Of a stretch of 64,000 bases of DNA, positions 24,038 through 33,094 are shown one piece after another (position 1 is the first letter of the stretch; the number at the start of each line of letters is the position of its first letter). The stretch spans positions 124,001 through 188,000 of IMG/VR virus record IMGVR_UViG_3300028840_005911. One strand, given 5' to 3'. The notes below the pieces were generated by a model. That model was not told the origin of the DNA. It made no database searches and saw only the letters and a program-made list of their open reading frames with translations. The stretch comes from a virus. Both the position numbers and the translations under genes were made by a program.

Positions 24038-24055
24038 CTCTACCTCTCGGAGGTC

Positions 24056-24841
24056 TTACTCGGAGTCCTGCAGGAATCCATGCTCACCGAGCATTTCCCA
24101 GGCACGCTTCTCGACGGCCGCCGCCAGCTTCTCCTCGTCGGTGGCCTCGGTCTCGACGTCGTAGCCCGCCTCCTTCAGGATCGCGACGGCGCGCTCCTCA
24201 GCCAGCTTGTCCAGGAAGTCCACGGAACTCTTCTTCGACATGGCTGCGCCAGCACCCAGGCCAGCGAGACCAGCAGCACCGGCAGCCTCCGCCTTCGGGA
24301 CCTCTCCCAGGGCGCCCAGGATACGCTCCTTGGCGCTGCGGCCGACCTGACCACCGCTGCGGCCCGGCTTCGACCACTTTCCAGCGGCCTCGGCCACCGG
24401 GGCGTAGCGACCCTTGATGGCCTTGAGTACCTTGCCCCCCACCGCCTTGACTGCCTCGCCCTTGCCGGCGGACTTCTCGATGGTGGCCAGCTCGTCGACG
24501 TAGGCGTGGGCCATCTGGCGCCCGAGGAAGTCGGCCTGAGCCATCTTCTCTTCGACGCTCTCCTCTTCCTCCTTCTTCTCTTCCTTCTTCTCCTTGGGAG
24601 GCGCCTCCTCGGAGGTCTCCTGGGCGACCTTCACGATGGCGCTGTCATCGCCGAAGACGGCGTGGGCGACCTTCATGATGGTGTCATCGCTCAGGCTCTC
24701 GATGTCGTAGCCCTCTCCGGCCACGAGCTCGTTCAGAAGCTGGGCTTCCTCGAGGATCTGTGCCTCTGCCAGCTTCTCGGCATCCTCAGAGATGCCGATG
24801 TTCTTGTGAGTGTTGTACATCTCGGCAAGAAACGGATTCAT
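24056..24841 (-). CDS. prohead/virion protein rich in KxA elements (261 aa)
   Basis: Helical, charged protein with Glu/Lys-rich linkers. It contains VDELATIEKSAGK near residue 120 and VDFLDKLAEE near residue 210, both variants of the recurrent motif, as well as AEKLAEA, VKVAQET, EEKMAQA and EEKLAAA. A basic Ala/Gly central part has a hydrophobic run (AAGAAGLAGLGAGAA). It lies between the protease gene and the small tagged protein, which suits a prohead core or internal protein. No family is recognised. Confidence 0.55.
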   Translation of the reverse strand: MNPFLAEMYNTHKNIGISEDAEKLAEAQILEEAQLLNELVAGEGYDIESLSDDTIMKVAHAVFGDDSAIVKVAQETSEEAPPKEKKEEKKEEEESVEEKMAQADFLGRQMAHAYVDELATIEKSAGKGEAVKAVGGKVLKAIKGRYAPVAEAAGKWSKPGRSGGQVGRSAKERILGALGEVPKAEAAGAAGLAGLGAGAAMSKKSSVDFLDKLAEERAVAILKEAGYDVETEATDEEKLAAAVEKRAWEMLGEHGFLQDSE

Positions 24842-24906
24842 GTTGTTCTCCTCTTACAAGAGTTTTGAGTTTATTCCTACGGCACTTCGCAAAGGCTGAA
24901 CTCCTC

Positions 24907-27714
24907 TCATGCCGATGTTCCACGAACGATTCGACCGCCGGCCTGCTCGAGCTCCTGGGCAGCTTGCTGAGCCTGCGGAGTCTTCATGATCTGACGGATT
25001 GCCGCTGCCCCACCCATTGCGGTCAGCCAGGGGTGATCCGCAATGAGCTTCGAGAGGATATTCAGATCCTCCCCTTGCTGAGCTTCTCCACGGAGGTGTG
25101 CAGAGTACATGAGGGTCAAGGGGATGGACCCCAACACGGCAAGGATAGTATTCCTGTCCGGGACCCGGATACCGCCTCGTAGAGCTGGTGGCAATTGAAT
25201 TTCCCCTACCTTGAAAATGTCGCTGTCCCTCATGTCGTAAAGACCGGCCTGTAGCTCCGGCTCTTCCGAAATGATCTCGGGTGCGTATGTCGCAGCCTTT
25301 ATCATCTCTCGTCGATACCAATTGTAAGCGGACGAAACTTTGGAGAGAAGGGGAGACTTGGAAATTTTCTCCGATACGTCCCTTTTTGGGGCAATGGTTA
25401 TGCGAACCACACGCCGTTCCATCACCGGCTGCGCGTAGGACCTCTCCTCCAAAAAGGGGAGAAGTTTCCGCATGAGGTCCTTTAGGAAATATTGAGGGCC
25501 GAGCTGGTCGCATAGGGGTGTTTCTCCAGAAGCGGGTCCGAATATCTCTCCCCGCCTGCCGAAGTGATCAGCGAGTCCTTTCTGACCCAGGCTGACCAGA
25601 ATGATTCTCTGGAACTCCCTTGGACGGAGCACCATCCCCATAAGAGATGGCGTTGAGAGCGCACTTCGTAGGTCACCTTTTCCAAGCTCATCCAACACCT
25701 CTATCGGAAGGTCGGGTTCCCTCTCAGCCAGCAGCGGGGAAACTTTCCCTATCGCCGCCTCCGGGCCGATTTCTTTTACTATCTCAGCCCACTTTTTGTG
25801 GGAAGCCAGCTTGAAAGGATTGATGGCCGCTGTCTTTTCCATGTTAGAGAAGCTGTCACCGAGGCCGGAGCCCACATGGTAGGTCTCTTCTCCACTCACC
25901 TTGTTCCTCCAGATCCTTTCCCGGCGGACGGGCTTCTTTGAGGAAAATAGGTCCTCGAGCTTGATATCCGCAGCTATCTTCTCCAAGGATGCCACCTTCT
26001 CACCCTTAACCTCTCCCTTGATAACCTTCTTGAAGGTCGTCATCGGCATGATGGTCATGGACCTGAAGAACTTTGGGCTGTCGTAGTGCTTCAGATAGGC
26101 ACCCTTAGCCTCCTCCGGGGAGTTGAAGCCCAGCATGGCCTTGTCCTCATCGTACTTCCCAGTCTTGACGAAGTTCTGGTGGACGATATACGCGAACTTG
26201 GCCTTGGGGTTCGGGCCTAGGTAGACGTCCAGGCGGTCCTTGTCGGTCCCCTTCGTGCCCAGGATCTCGCCGTAGGCGTTGATCATCTTCGTCTTCCAAC
26301 CCTTACCCTCACGAACACTGCCAGGCTTGTTCTCGATGTAGATCTTCAGCCCTTGGAAGACCGCAGTACCTTCGTAGGGGTACTCCTTCCTGTTTGGGGT
26401 CGGAGGCGGGCCGATCTTGATGGCCGCCGTCTTCTCGTCTTTCCCCTCGAAAAGGGGGCAGACGCCTCCAAGCTCGATTGGACCGTCCACCAGATCACAT
26501 CCCTGCGGCTCTATGAAGTGCTCGCAAACCCCGCACCTCTTGTTCTTGTCAGTCTCCGAGGTCGGCATATATCCGGCCTCATCTTTGCTATAGGGAGGGG
26601 TGGTACTGGTCTGGGCCACCTTCATAGGCGGGGTAAAAGGGTCCTCGATTTGGGTTTCTGATCCGTGTTTTGTGAGTATGAATCGTGCAAGGTTCTTGCT
26701 GAGGTTCATCCTCTTAGCCACGGTCCTGAGATCCTCGGTAGAGACTTCCTTCGAGGCCGGGGGTGGAGGAGCCAACTTCTCGATCTTGACCTTCCCCTTG
26801 CCATCTGTCTCGAGCCCGCTGACCAGGTAGTGTTTCTTCGGTTCACCGGTAGCTTCACGAGCCTTCTCAATCTTGAAGGAGGATACGGAGGCGGCTTTCA
26901 TGAGTCCCTCCTCGGGCATTGGTCCGTACAGATGGTCGGCATCCACAATCGATTGTGGGAGATGCTCGACAGAAGCCAGCTTAGACATAACCCAGGAGGT
27001 CTTGTCTGCTCCGATGAAGACGAAGCTGATATCGAAGAACCTGGGGTACGGGTTGTCCACCGATACCTGCCTGCCGTCAGGAAAGATGTGGCCCATCCCA
27101 TATTTCTTGATATGGATGCAGTAATCCTTACGTGTCTTGGATTTGTTCCCACAGATCTCGCAGATGTCGTACGGCGTCCTGCAGCCCATCGATGTCGAAG
27201 GATAGTGACCGTCGTCTATCTTGGCTACTACCTCTGCAGCGCCATTGCACAGGGCCTTGTCTCTGTTGACCAGAACAACTAGTTCGACGCGCTTCATAGC
27301 CGGGTTGAGACAAGCCACTTGGATGGTGCCGAAGGCTCTGTTGGGATCTTTATTGCGGTGGTGAGCAAAAGCGTGAGCTGTATAGAATGTCCAATACCCG
27401 TAGGGAGGGATTATCTTGTTGGTGAAGTCGTCTATTCCGTGGTCTTTCGGACCATGGGTACGGCAGTCGTGCTCCAGTACGGGCCACCTGAACCGGTCGC
27501 CGTTGACGTTACTCCCGTAGTACTCTGATGCGCCGAGGGCGTTCACCAAGAGAGCGATGTTCTCCATGTCTGACTTGTAGGTGCCAAGCCAGTCTTGGAT
27601 CTCCGGCATGACCGGACCGGCCAGCTTCTTGATAGACTGCCCCGGCCGGAAGATCTGCACGAGCGGCTCCCCGTCTGGAGCTACGCCCGAAAATGTGGAG
27701 AGCTTGGTCAGCAT
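24907..27714 (-). CDS. prohead protease fused to a pyrophosphatase-like domain (935 aa)
   Basis: The N-terminal 200 residues carry the capsid-maturation serine protease pattern: SNVNGDRF near 68-75, the histidine segment AHAFAHHRNKDPNRAFG (H114-H119), the strand VELVVLVNR, and the serine segment YPSTSMGC (171-178), followed by a zinc-binding CEIC and YCIH group. Residues about 430-560 match the phage inorganic-pyrophosphatase-like (InPase) domain: KDRLDVYLGP, then a GKYDEDKAMLGF segment, then the YLKHYDSPKFF region. A helical C-terminal third with hydrophobic segments follows. KxA elements (SLEKIAAD, MEKTAAI) flank the InPase domain and may be self-cleavage sites. The protease would cut the tagged head proteins nearby. 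Protease identity is good; the InPase call is moderate. Confidence 0.8.
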   Translation of the reverse strand: MLTKLSTFSGVAPDGEPLVQIFRPGQSIKKLAGPVMPEIQDWLGTYKSDMENIALLVNALGASEYYGSNVNGDRFRWPVLEHDCRTHGPKDHGIDDFTNKIIPPYGYWTFYTAHAFAHHRNKDPNRAFGTIQVACLNPAMKRVELVVLVNRDKALCNGAAEVVAKIDDGHYPSTSMGCRTPYDICEICGNKSKTRKDYCIHIKKYGMGHIFPDGRQVSVDNPYPRFFDISFVFIGADKTSWVMSKLASVEHLPQSIVDADHLYGPMPEEGLMKAASVSSFKIEKAREATGEPKKHYLVSGLETDGKGKVKIEKLAPPPPASKEVSTEDLRTVAKRMNLSKNLARFILTKHGSETQIEDPFTPPMKVAQTSTTPPYSKDEAGYMPTSETDKNKRCGVCEHFIEPQGCDLVDGPIELGGVCPLFEGKDEKTAAIKIGPPPTPNRKEYPYEGTAVFQGLKIYIENKPGSVREGKGWKTKMINAYGEILGTKGTDKDRLDVYLGPNPKAKFAYIVHQNFVKTGKYDEDKAMLGFNSPEEAKGAYLKHYDSPKFFRSMTIMPMTTFKKVIKGEVKGEKVASLEKIAADIKLEDLFSSKKPVRRERIWRNKVSGEETYHVGSGLGDSFSNMEKTAAINPFKLASHKKWAEIVKEIGPEAAIGKVSPLLAEREPDLPIEVLDELGKGDLRSALSTPSLMGMVLRPREFQRIILVSLGQKGLADHFGRRGEIFGPASGETPLCDQLGPQYFLKDLMRKLLPFLEERSYAQPVMERRVVRITIAPKRDVSEKISKSPLLSKVSSAYNWYRREMIKAATYAPEIISEEPELQAGLYDMRDSDIFKVGEIQLPPALRGGIRVPDRNTILAVLGSIPLTLMYSAHLRGEAQQGEDLNILSKLIADHPWLTAMGGAAAIRQIMKTPQAQQAAQELEQAGGRIVRGTSA

Positions 27715-28314
27715 CTAGGGCTTCTCGGTATGATCTGCTGGGCCACCAGGGAACACTGCCGCTGGTTTCACTCCGGGGATGGCCCTGGCGGGTTCGGGCA
27801 GGAGACTCTCTGACTTCCTGGTCTCTGCGATCTGCTTCCTCGAGGACACGAGCTCATTGATGCTCTTGATCGGAGCCCCTTCCATGCTCACCGCTTGAGA
27901 GACGTACTGCCCGGCGACCATGGGGTCCTTGGCGTAGTGCGGGTTGAACCGGTAGAGAGTGTCGAAAGACTTCTGTACGGACTCTGAATCCATCTCACCC
28001 AGCTGAGGGTTGTCGTCCATCATGGCCTTGTACGACCTGCTCTTGTTGATAGCGTCCGAGATAGCACCGAACCCCCTGTTGATGAGGCCTTCGCCCGCTC
28101 GAGCAGCCAGTCCCATGGCTGACAAGGCACCGGTGTAGATGAGCATGTCCTTCAACATCTTGGGGTCGATTGCCGACAGCTTCTCCATTGCCTGTTCAAA
28201 GAGCTCGGGGTTGGCCTGGGCCTCCTTGATGAACTCGGAGGTGTTCCTTCCGATCCTCTCCACCTGTTCGTCGGTCAACTTGCCTGTCTCTACGAGCTCG
28301 TTGATGATACTCAT
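27715..28314 (-). CDS. helical late protein (199 aa)
   Basis: Helical N-terminal half (VETGKLTDEQVERIGRNTSE) with IKEAQAN and MEKLSAI elements. One hydrophobic helix (MLIYTGALSAMGLAARAGEG) lies near residues 57-76, and the C-terminus is proline-rich and disordered. It starts in an ATGA overlap with the upstream gene and ends just before the protease ATG. It may be a membrane-active internal virion protein; the sequence alone does not settle this. Confidence 0.5.
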   Translation of the reverse strand: MSIINELVETGKLTDEQVERIGRNTSEFIKEAQANPELFEQAMEKLSAIDPKMLKDMLIYTGALSAMGLAARAGEGLINRGFGAISDAINKSRSYKAMMDDNPQLGEMDSESVQKSFDTLYRFNPHYAKDPMVAGQYVSQAVSMEGAPIKSINELVSSRKQIAETRKSESLLPEPARAIPGVKPAAVFPGGPADHTEKP

Positions 28315-28571
28315 GGCATCCTCATCTTCGTGAGTTGACTTGCGGGAATGTTATGGCGAAGACCGAGCCTGGCCTTCTTCATCTGCTGTGCCAGGTGGGC
28401 ACCACCCCACAGAGTACCTCCGGCTACGGCCGCCTGACCAGGGTGCTTCCATGCGTAGCGTCCCAGGCCCCCAAGCATCTCGGTGCCTCTGAGAAGAGCC
28501 CGGGGGAGTAGCTTGGCGATGCTACCCTCCTTGGTCAGCTCCTGGGAGACTCTACTGAGCCTGAGCAACAT
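28311..28571 (-). CDS. small basic late protein with hydrophobic segment (86 aa)
   Basis: A basic, helix-prone protein. TKEGSIAKLLPRALLRG near the N-terminus is followed by a glycine/alanine-rich hydrophobic stretch (AAVAGGTLWGGAHLAQQ). The ATG at 28571 has GGAGAAGAG in front and overlaps the end of the upstream gene by 20 bases; the longer in-frame reading is a shadow of that gene. The tight overlaps on both sides support it. Function unknown. Confidence 0.55.
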   Translation of the reverse strand: MLLRLSRVSQELTKEGSIAKLLPRALLRGTEMLGGLGRYAWKHPGQAAVAGGTLWGGAHLAQQMKKARLGLRHNIPASQLTKMRMP

Positions 28572-29811
28572 GGCTCTTCTCCATGGCTTGCTTGAGGACA
28601 CCGTCGACTTCCTTGAGGTTGTCGAGGACAACGTCAGCGGCCTTGGCCAGCTCCCTGTACCCCTTCGCCATGTCATTGAAGGCCGAGAAGGTCTTGACCA
28701 GCTCGTTGTCCGGGTTGATGGTCCGGTGAGTAGCCGCCTTCTCCATGTCGTACCTGATGACGTCGACCTGGGTCTGGGTCAGATCGAGGCCTCGATTGAC
28801 CAGCCTGGGGACGATCTCCTCCATGGCCTCCTTGACGATGTCGGCGTCCCCGACCTTCGACAGAGCGTGGGTGATCTCTCCGAGAGTGACTCCCTCATAG
28901 AGACTCTGCTCGATCATGTGGGCCATGCTGTCGACAGCCTCCTTGATCATGTAGGCGTTCTTTACCAGGGCCTGGCTGGAATCCTCTGCCATCTTCACCA
29001 GCTTATGGCGCACCCTGACGAGGTCACCGAAGGGGTTGCTCTGGGGATACTCTTCCTTGCCGCAGGCAAACTTCTTGATGGACTCCAGTGAGACGCCCCG
29101 ACCCAGGTCGTCACGCACCAGGTCGGCGTGTACCCCGCCGAGCTTCACGTGCTCCATGGCAGACTTGCCCAGCGCCTCCTCTTCCATCTCCTCGAGACGG
29201 GTATAGTAGTCCGGGATCTCCGCCAGGTGGTCCTTGGCGATCTCATGGGACAGGCCAGGGTCGTTGGTGTGTTCCATCTCTACCTTGTCGCCCATCCTGA
29301 GCTCGGCCGGGTCGAACGCTGTGTCGGGCCTGTTGTCGGCGAGACCTCCCTTCAGCCTGTCCTTCGCCATCTTTTCCATGACGGGGCTGACCGGCTCCAT
29401 CCCGAACATCCTGCACAGGACGTCGTCTGCGGTCAGATTCCTGTTCACATCGGCAGGCGGGGCGGTGAAGTATTCCTGGTTGGCTGCCGTCTTCTCCACC
29501 GGGCGTGCATCCTTGTCCAAGGTGCCAAGCACAACATCCGGATCGGCGATGTCGAAGTTCACGTTCTTGTCTCCTGCCTGCTTCTCGAAGATGGACCGGA
29601 AGGTATCGACGTTGGCGAACTCAACGACCCTCCGGATCTGGTCGCTGGAGATGTCGGGATGCTGACGGACCTCTGAGAGGACAGCGTCGTTCAGAGACGC
29701 CACCTTGTCCAGGTACATGTCAGCTGCCCGACGGCCCATGATCTCCAGGTCCGTGGTTGAAAGATCCGCATGCGGAAGTTGCCTTTCGAGACCGAGGAAT
29801 TTCTCATCCAT
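28552..29811 (-). CDS. virion-region protein with DUF5661-like segment (419 aa)
   Basis: A helical, acidic protein. At about residues 175-215, GDKVEMEHTNDPGLSHEIA, then DHLAEIPDYYTRLEEMEEEA, closely fit the DUF5661 pattern (a short conserved phage segment with an EHT motif and PDYYTRL). The biochemical function of that domain is unknown. KxA elements recur (LDKVASL, FEKQAGD, VEKTAAN, MEKMAKD), suggesting the protein is cut during head maturation. It is the first gene of the sub-block below the promoter gap at 29812-29888. Confidence 0.65.
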   Translation of the reverse strand: MDEKFLGLERQLPHADLSTTDLEIMGRRAADMYLDKVASLNDAVLSEVRQHPDISSDQIRRVVEFANVDTFRSIFEKQAGDKNVNFDIADPDVVLGTLDKDARPVEKTAANQEYFTAPPADVNRNLTADDVLCRMFGMEPVSPVMEKMAKDRLKGGLADNRPDTAFDPAELRMGDKVEMEHTNDPGLSHEIAKDHLAEIPDYYTRLEEMEEEALGKSAMEHVKLGGVHADLVRDDLGRGVSLESIKKFACGKEEYPQSNPFGDLVRVRHKLVKMAEDSSQALVKNAYMIKEAVDSMAHMIEQSLYEGVTLGEITHALSKVGDADIVKEAMEEIVPRLVNRGLDLTQTQVDVIRYDMEKAATHRTINPDNELVKTFSAFNDMAKGYRELAKAADVVLDNLKEVDGVLKQAMEKSHVAQAQ

Positions 29812-29829
29812 TTCAGTGTCTCCGTTCCT

Positions 29830-29858
29830 TTGACTACTATTTGGCTACGCAGTACACT
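29830..29858 (+). promoter_or_regulatory. sigma70-type promoter for the HTH gene
   Basis: TTGACT (29830-29835), a 17-base spacer and TACACT (29853-29858) lie 30 bases before the GTG start of the plus-strand gene at 29889. The -35 matches consensus in five of six positions. The gap 29812-29888 holds no gene. Confidence 0.6.
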
Positions 29859-29888
29859 TCAACTAAAGCCTAGCACGGAGGTAAAATA

Positions 29889-30236
29889 GTGGGAAGGATT
29901 GTGTATGATGGAGAGACAGTTGTTGATCGGGAAGAAGCCCTTGAGATTTTAGGGATAAGTAAGCGCTGGCTGTGGGATCTCGTCAAACAAGACATCATTT
30001 TGACGGTCAAGCTCCCGGAGGAGAAGAAACCTTACTACTACCTGAGAAGCATTGAGAGTTACCAGAGGGCCAAGAAGCTCATCAAGAACCGTACCGGGGC
30101 AATCATCCGACTTCTCACCCGGGTAGACGAGCTCGAGCACAAAATGTCCTGGTTGATGAACAATATGCCTGCCCCGATAGAAGAGTACCACGATATCCGG
30201 AAGATCATGAACAAGAACCACCCCGACCTTTTCTAA
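29889..30236 (+). CDS. MerR/excisionase-like HTH protein (115 aa)
   Basis: The N-terminal 60 residues read VVDREEALEILGISKRWLWD, then a beta-wing (IILTVKLPEEKKPYYYLRSI). This is the winged helix-turn-helix pattern of MerR-like and excisionase (helix_turn_helix_17) proteins. A C-terminal helix pair (AIIRLLTRVDELEHKMSWLM) could dimerise. The GTG start at 29889 follows CGGAGG by eight bases. It is a lone plus-strand gene in the late block with its own promoter, converging on the terminase gene with a four-base overlap. A regulator of late transcription or a DNA-architectural factor is likely. Confidence 0.75.
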   Translation: MGRIVYDGETVVDREEALEILGISKRWLWDLVKQDIILTVKLPEEKKPYYYLRSIESYQRAKKLIKNRTGAIIRLLTRVDELEHKMSWLMNNMPAPIEEYHDIRKIMNKNHPDLF

Positions 30237-32041
30237 CGGTCGATGTCCCACTCCTCCTTCTCGCCGCTATCCTTGTCCAGCTCCTTGACTGGTGTGATGA
30301 TGTCCGGCCTCTTCCTGAAGTGGAACGACGCCAGGAAACAGAACAGGGCTGAGTGAAAAGAGTCATCGGGACATCCCGGGGCGTGCTTGTACACATCCAT
30401 ACGCAGTCTGTCATTGTACTCTGAGAATATATTCAGGAAGTCTCCAGCGAAAGGTTCCTCAAACTCCTCCCATCTCGGGTATCGAAAGACGTCCCTTCTC
30501 TTGACCGCATTAAAGTAGTCCGACATCACCTCGGTCCGGTGGCAGACGTACCTCGGCACTCCGAGCTGGGGGTCCCACTTGATCTTTCGCTTGACGTTGC
30601 CAACCCACTGGTACTTCTTGATCTTCTCAGCTCCGTACTGCCGCACTAGGGTATCGTTGGGCCAGAAACCACCACCATAGTCTGCGCCAACGTAGGACAC
30701 GTTGAACTTGTCGATGAGCCTCATGATCTCTCTGATCTGAACCTCCGGCTCTGACTCGAGGCCTTCGAACCTCTTGAAGTAGAAGTACACGAACTCCTCC
30801 CCGGATGTGATAGGGAGGTACGCAGCGAGACAGACAACGGTGAAGGCGTTCTCACTACCTCCGCTCCAGTCGATACCCATGAACACCGGGTAGCCGGAGG
30901 AGTACTTCTCGGCCACCTCCAAGTAGTGTTGCATCGATAACTTGCTCCAGCAGTTGTCCCTGACATCCTGCCGGGTGAGTGGACGGGTGCCGGAGTCATA
31001 GCTAAGTCCGAGAACCTCGTTGTAGAACTTCGCCCTGCTGTACTGCCTCTGCTTGTGGAGGATGTCATCCCACTCTACCCAGGGGACCATGAGCTGAGGA
31101 ATGCGGTAACCTTCAAACGGTTTCTCGACCCGGGGCTTCGGATTCAATGAAGCCCATTGCGCGTCGGGGTCCATCGGATGTATGGGTTCTCCGCACTTGT
31201 CACAGATGAGCCCTTCCTTGCCGATGTTATCTTCAGCCAGGATGTTCCAGTGCCACGACCCCTTGTTCTTTGGGGTGCCATGATGCCGGCAGGGTACCAC
31301 CCACTCGTTCTGGGTAGAGAACTTGGACCAGTAGTGCTCAATGGTACCGTCCAAAGACTTCGGGGTACCGCTGTAGGTGTGGAGCTTGTAGGATGAGTGG
31401 GATGCACACTCCTCGATAACCGGGATGTTATCCAAGAGAACATCCTGGAGCTCATCTATGTTTATCATGTCGGCTGGGACACCTCGAACGCGGTCCGCAT
31501 TAAGGAAGGCAAACCTCATCGTGATCTGACTACCGTTGATGAACTTCTTCTCGAGAATGTTGGACAAGAGTTTGGTGTTGGTCAGGGATCTGATCTCGGG
31601 GGAGACCTCTATCGGCTCTTTGACCCTGTCCCGGCTGAACACTTTGGTCTGGGTGTTGGACGGGCTGACGTAGAGGGATCTGAAGTAGGGTATCAGGCTA
31701 CAGTACGTTAGTATCCTGTTGCCCACGTAGCTTGATTTTTCAACTTGGCGTCCCGCCTTGAGGAGCAGCCTCTTATGGCTAGTGTCATAGATGGGGCGGA
31801 GATATCTACGCTCCTCGAAGTTGAAGCTCTTGAGCTCCCCTCCGGCAGGTATCTTTATAGCAAACTCAGTGAACCTCGAGGGTGGTACGTCCAGCTTGTC
31901 GGTATTGTCCAAGTCTAGGAGGTCTTCACCTTCTTGTGCAACAGGGCAGTTGGAATACCATTTGAATGCCTCATCCTCATCGATGGAGGCTCTCTTCTTA
32001 TGAGATGTAGCTTGACCAAACTGTCCCGAGGTCACTATCAT
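30233..32041 (-). CDS. terL: terminase large subunit (602 aa)
   Basis: DNA-packaging ATPase-nuclease. The ATPase Walker A is AGRQVEKSS (about residues 93-101), related to the SRQxGKT form of T4 gp17 but with Glu in place of the usual Gly. Walker B is MINIDELQDV near residue 190 and the coupling segment is HTYSGTPKS. The C-terminal RNase H-fold nuclease shows VFMGIDWSGG, SYVGADYGGG and CPDDSFHSAL with its acidic residues. A zinc-like CDKCGEP lies between the two domains. The length is typical. No small subunit was recognised nearby. The start ATG is only about 30 bases from the divergent plus-strand gene at 32071. Confidence 0.95.
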   Translation of the reverse strand: MIVTSGQFGQATSHKKRASIDEDEAFKWYSNCPVAQEGEDLLDLDNTDKLDVPPSRFTEFAIKIPAGGELKSFNFEERRYLRPIYDTSHKRLLLKAGRQVEKSSYVGNRILTYCSLIPYFRSLYVSPSNTQTKVFSRDRVKEPIEVSPEIRSLTNTKLLSNILEKKFINGSQITMRFAFLNADRVRGVPADMINIDELQDVLLDNIPVIEECASHSSYKLHTYSGTPKSLDGTIEHYWSKFSTQNEWVVPCRHHGTPKNKGSWHWNILAEDNIGKEGLICDKCGEPIHPMDPDAQWASLNPKPRVEKPFEGYRIPQLMVPWVEWDDILHKQRQYSRAKFYNEVLGLSYDSGTRPLTRQDVRDNCWSKLSMQHYLEVAEKYSSGYPVFMGIDWSGGSENAFTVVCLAAYLPITSGEEFVYFYFKRFEGLESEPEVQIREIMRLIDKFNVSYVGADYGGGFWPNDTLVRQYGAEKIKKYQWVGNVKRKIKWDPQLGVPRYVCHRTEVMSDYFNAVKRRDVFRYPRWEEFEEPFAGDFLNIFSEYNDRLRMDVYKHAPGCPDDSFHSALFCFLASFHFRKRPDIITPVKELDKDSGEKEEWDIDR

Positions 32042-32070
32042 AATTTTGCGCCTTTTTGTGGTACAAGAAG

Positions 32071-32589
32071 ATGGACCAACGAGAAGTTACCATTCGGAAG
32101 CGGCTGGGATGGGTTGAGCATCTCAGAAACGATCTTCTTTTTCTCATTGGTGAGGAGGACATACATCATACCTTCAAGATATATCCTACTGTCGACCCAA
32201 TCAAGTTCATAATGCGCGCCCTCCTTACAGGAACCCTACCGAAAGATAGCAGGCAACCACTCCGGGACTTCATCAGGGGCTGGGCAGAGAGATACGACTG
32301 TGAGATCCCAAGGATCAAGATTCACAAAGGCGTTGTGTCTGCAGAGGTCTACACCAAGCGCAGACACTGGACAGGAGATACAGATGAGAATGATAGCAGG
32401 CCTGGACGAGGTCGGGATGGGGAGCCTGGCCGGCCCTCTAGTGATAGTGGTGACAGCATTCAAGAGCGGGACGGAGATGCCGGAGGGGGTGATGGACTCG
32501 AAGAAGCTGACCAAAAAGAAAATGCGAAGTCTAGTAGAACCTATCACCAGTATAGCGACGTTTGTGGGTGTAGGCTGGGCATCGAATGA
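32071..32589 (+). CDS. hypothetical protein overlapping the RNase HII gene (172 aa)
   Basis: The first 105 residues look like a real small protein (VTIRKRLGWVEHLRNDLLFL, then helical and basic). Beyond position 32384 the frame overlaps the RNase HII gene by 206 bases in another phase, and its product becomes a low-complexity Gly/Asp/Ser tail. Either the overlap is real or the gene ends earlier through a frameshift. The ATG at 32071 has only a weak AAGAAG site. Confidence concerns the N-terminal part only. Function unknown. Confidence 0.5.
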   Translation: MDQREVTIRKRLGWVEHLRNDLLFLIGEEDIHHTFKIYPTVDPIKFIMRALLTGTLPKDSRQPLRDFIRGWAERYDCEIPRIKIHKGVVSAEVYTKRRHWTGDTDENDSRPGRGRDGEPGRPSSDSGDSIQERDGDAGGGDGLEEADQKENAKSSRTYHQYSDVCGCRLGIE

Positions 32590-33094
32590 GCTCATAGACG
32601 AGATAGGTATCGCTGATTCCTGGCAGACCGCCAGCTCAATAGCCCTCGAGAATATACCCGAGCTCGATCTGCTTCTGATCGATGGGGTAAGAGAGGTGAA
32701 GAGCTACGAAGGCAACCAGGTAACGGTGAAGAAGGGTGACGACAAGCACTGGCAAATATCAGCGGCCAGCATCATAGCCAAGGTCATCCGCGACCAGGAG
32801 ATGAGATACCTGCACGACTTTTACCCGAGCTATGGGTGGATCACCAACTCTGGGTACGGGACGAAGGTTCATAAGGAGGGCCTGTTGGAGAGAGGACCGT
32901 GCCCCCTCCACAGGAGGACATTCCTCAAGAAGATACTACGCGGGAAGAACTCCTTTGGCGGCCTGCTCCCTGAGAAATCTCTCTCGGATGGCGGCAATGG
33001 GGGAGACCCCAGACTCCGTGGCCCGTGGCACTGGGCCCACCGAACCTCTGAATGCTTTCGGAGGCGTGGCTCCCGCAGCGATAGCCTTACGTAA
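32384..33094 (+). CDS. rnhB: ribonuclease HII
   Basis: Removes ribonucleotides and RNA primers from DNA. The catalytic signatures are clear: AGLDEVGMGSLAGPLV at the start (D and E of the active site), DSKKL near residue 45, LLIDGV with its Asp, then ISAASIIAKVIRDQEM and YGTKVHKEGLLERGPCPLHR. The start is the ATG at 32384 with GGAG upstream; a second ATG follows at 32390. The conserved domain ends near residue 190. About 45 further residues overlap the antisense gene at 32936-33388 and look unrelated to the family. It serves lagging-strand primer removal, yet lies in the late block, away from the replication genes. Confidence 0.93.
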   Translation: MRMIAGLDEVGMGSLAGPLVIVVTAFKSGTEMPEGVMDSKKLTKKKMRSLVEPITSIATFVGVGWASNELIDEIGIADSWQTASSIALENIPELDLLLIDGVREVKSYEGNQVTVKKGDDKHWQISAASIIAKVIRDQEMRYLHDFYPSYGWITNSGYGTKVHKEGLLERGPCPLHRRTFLKKILRGKNSFGGLLPEKSLSDGGNGGDPRLRGPWHWAHRTSECFRRRGSRSDSLT

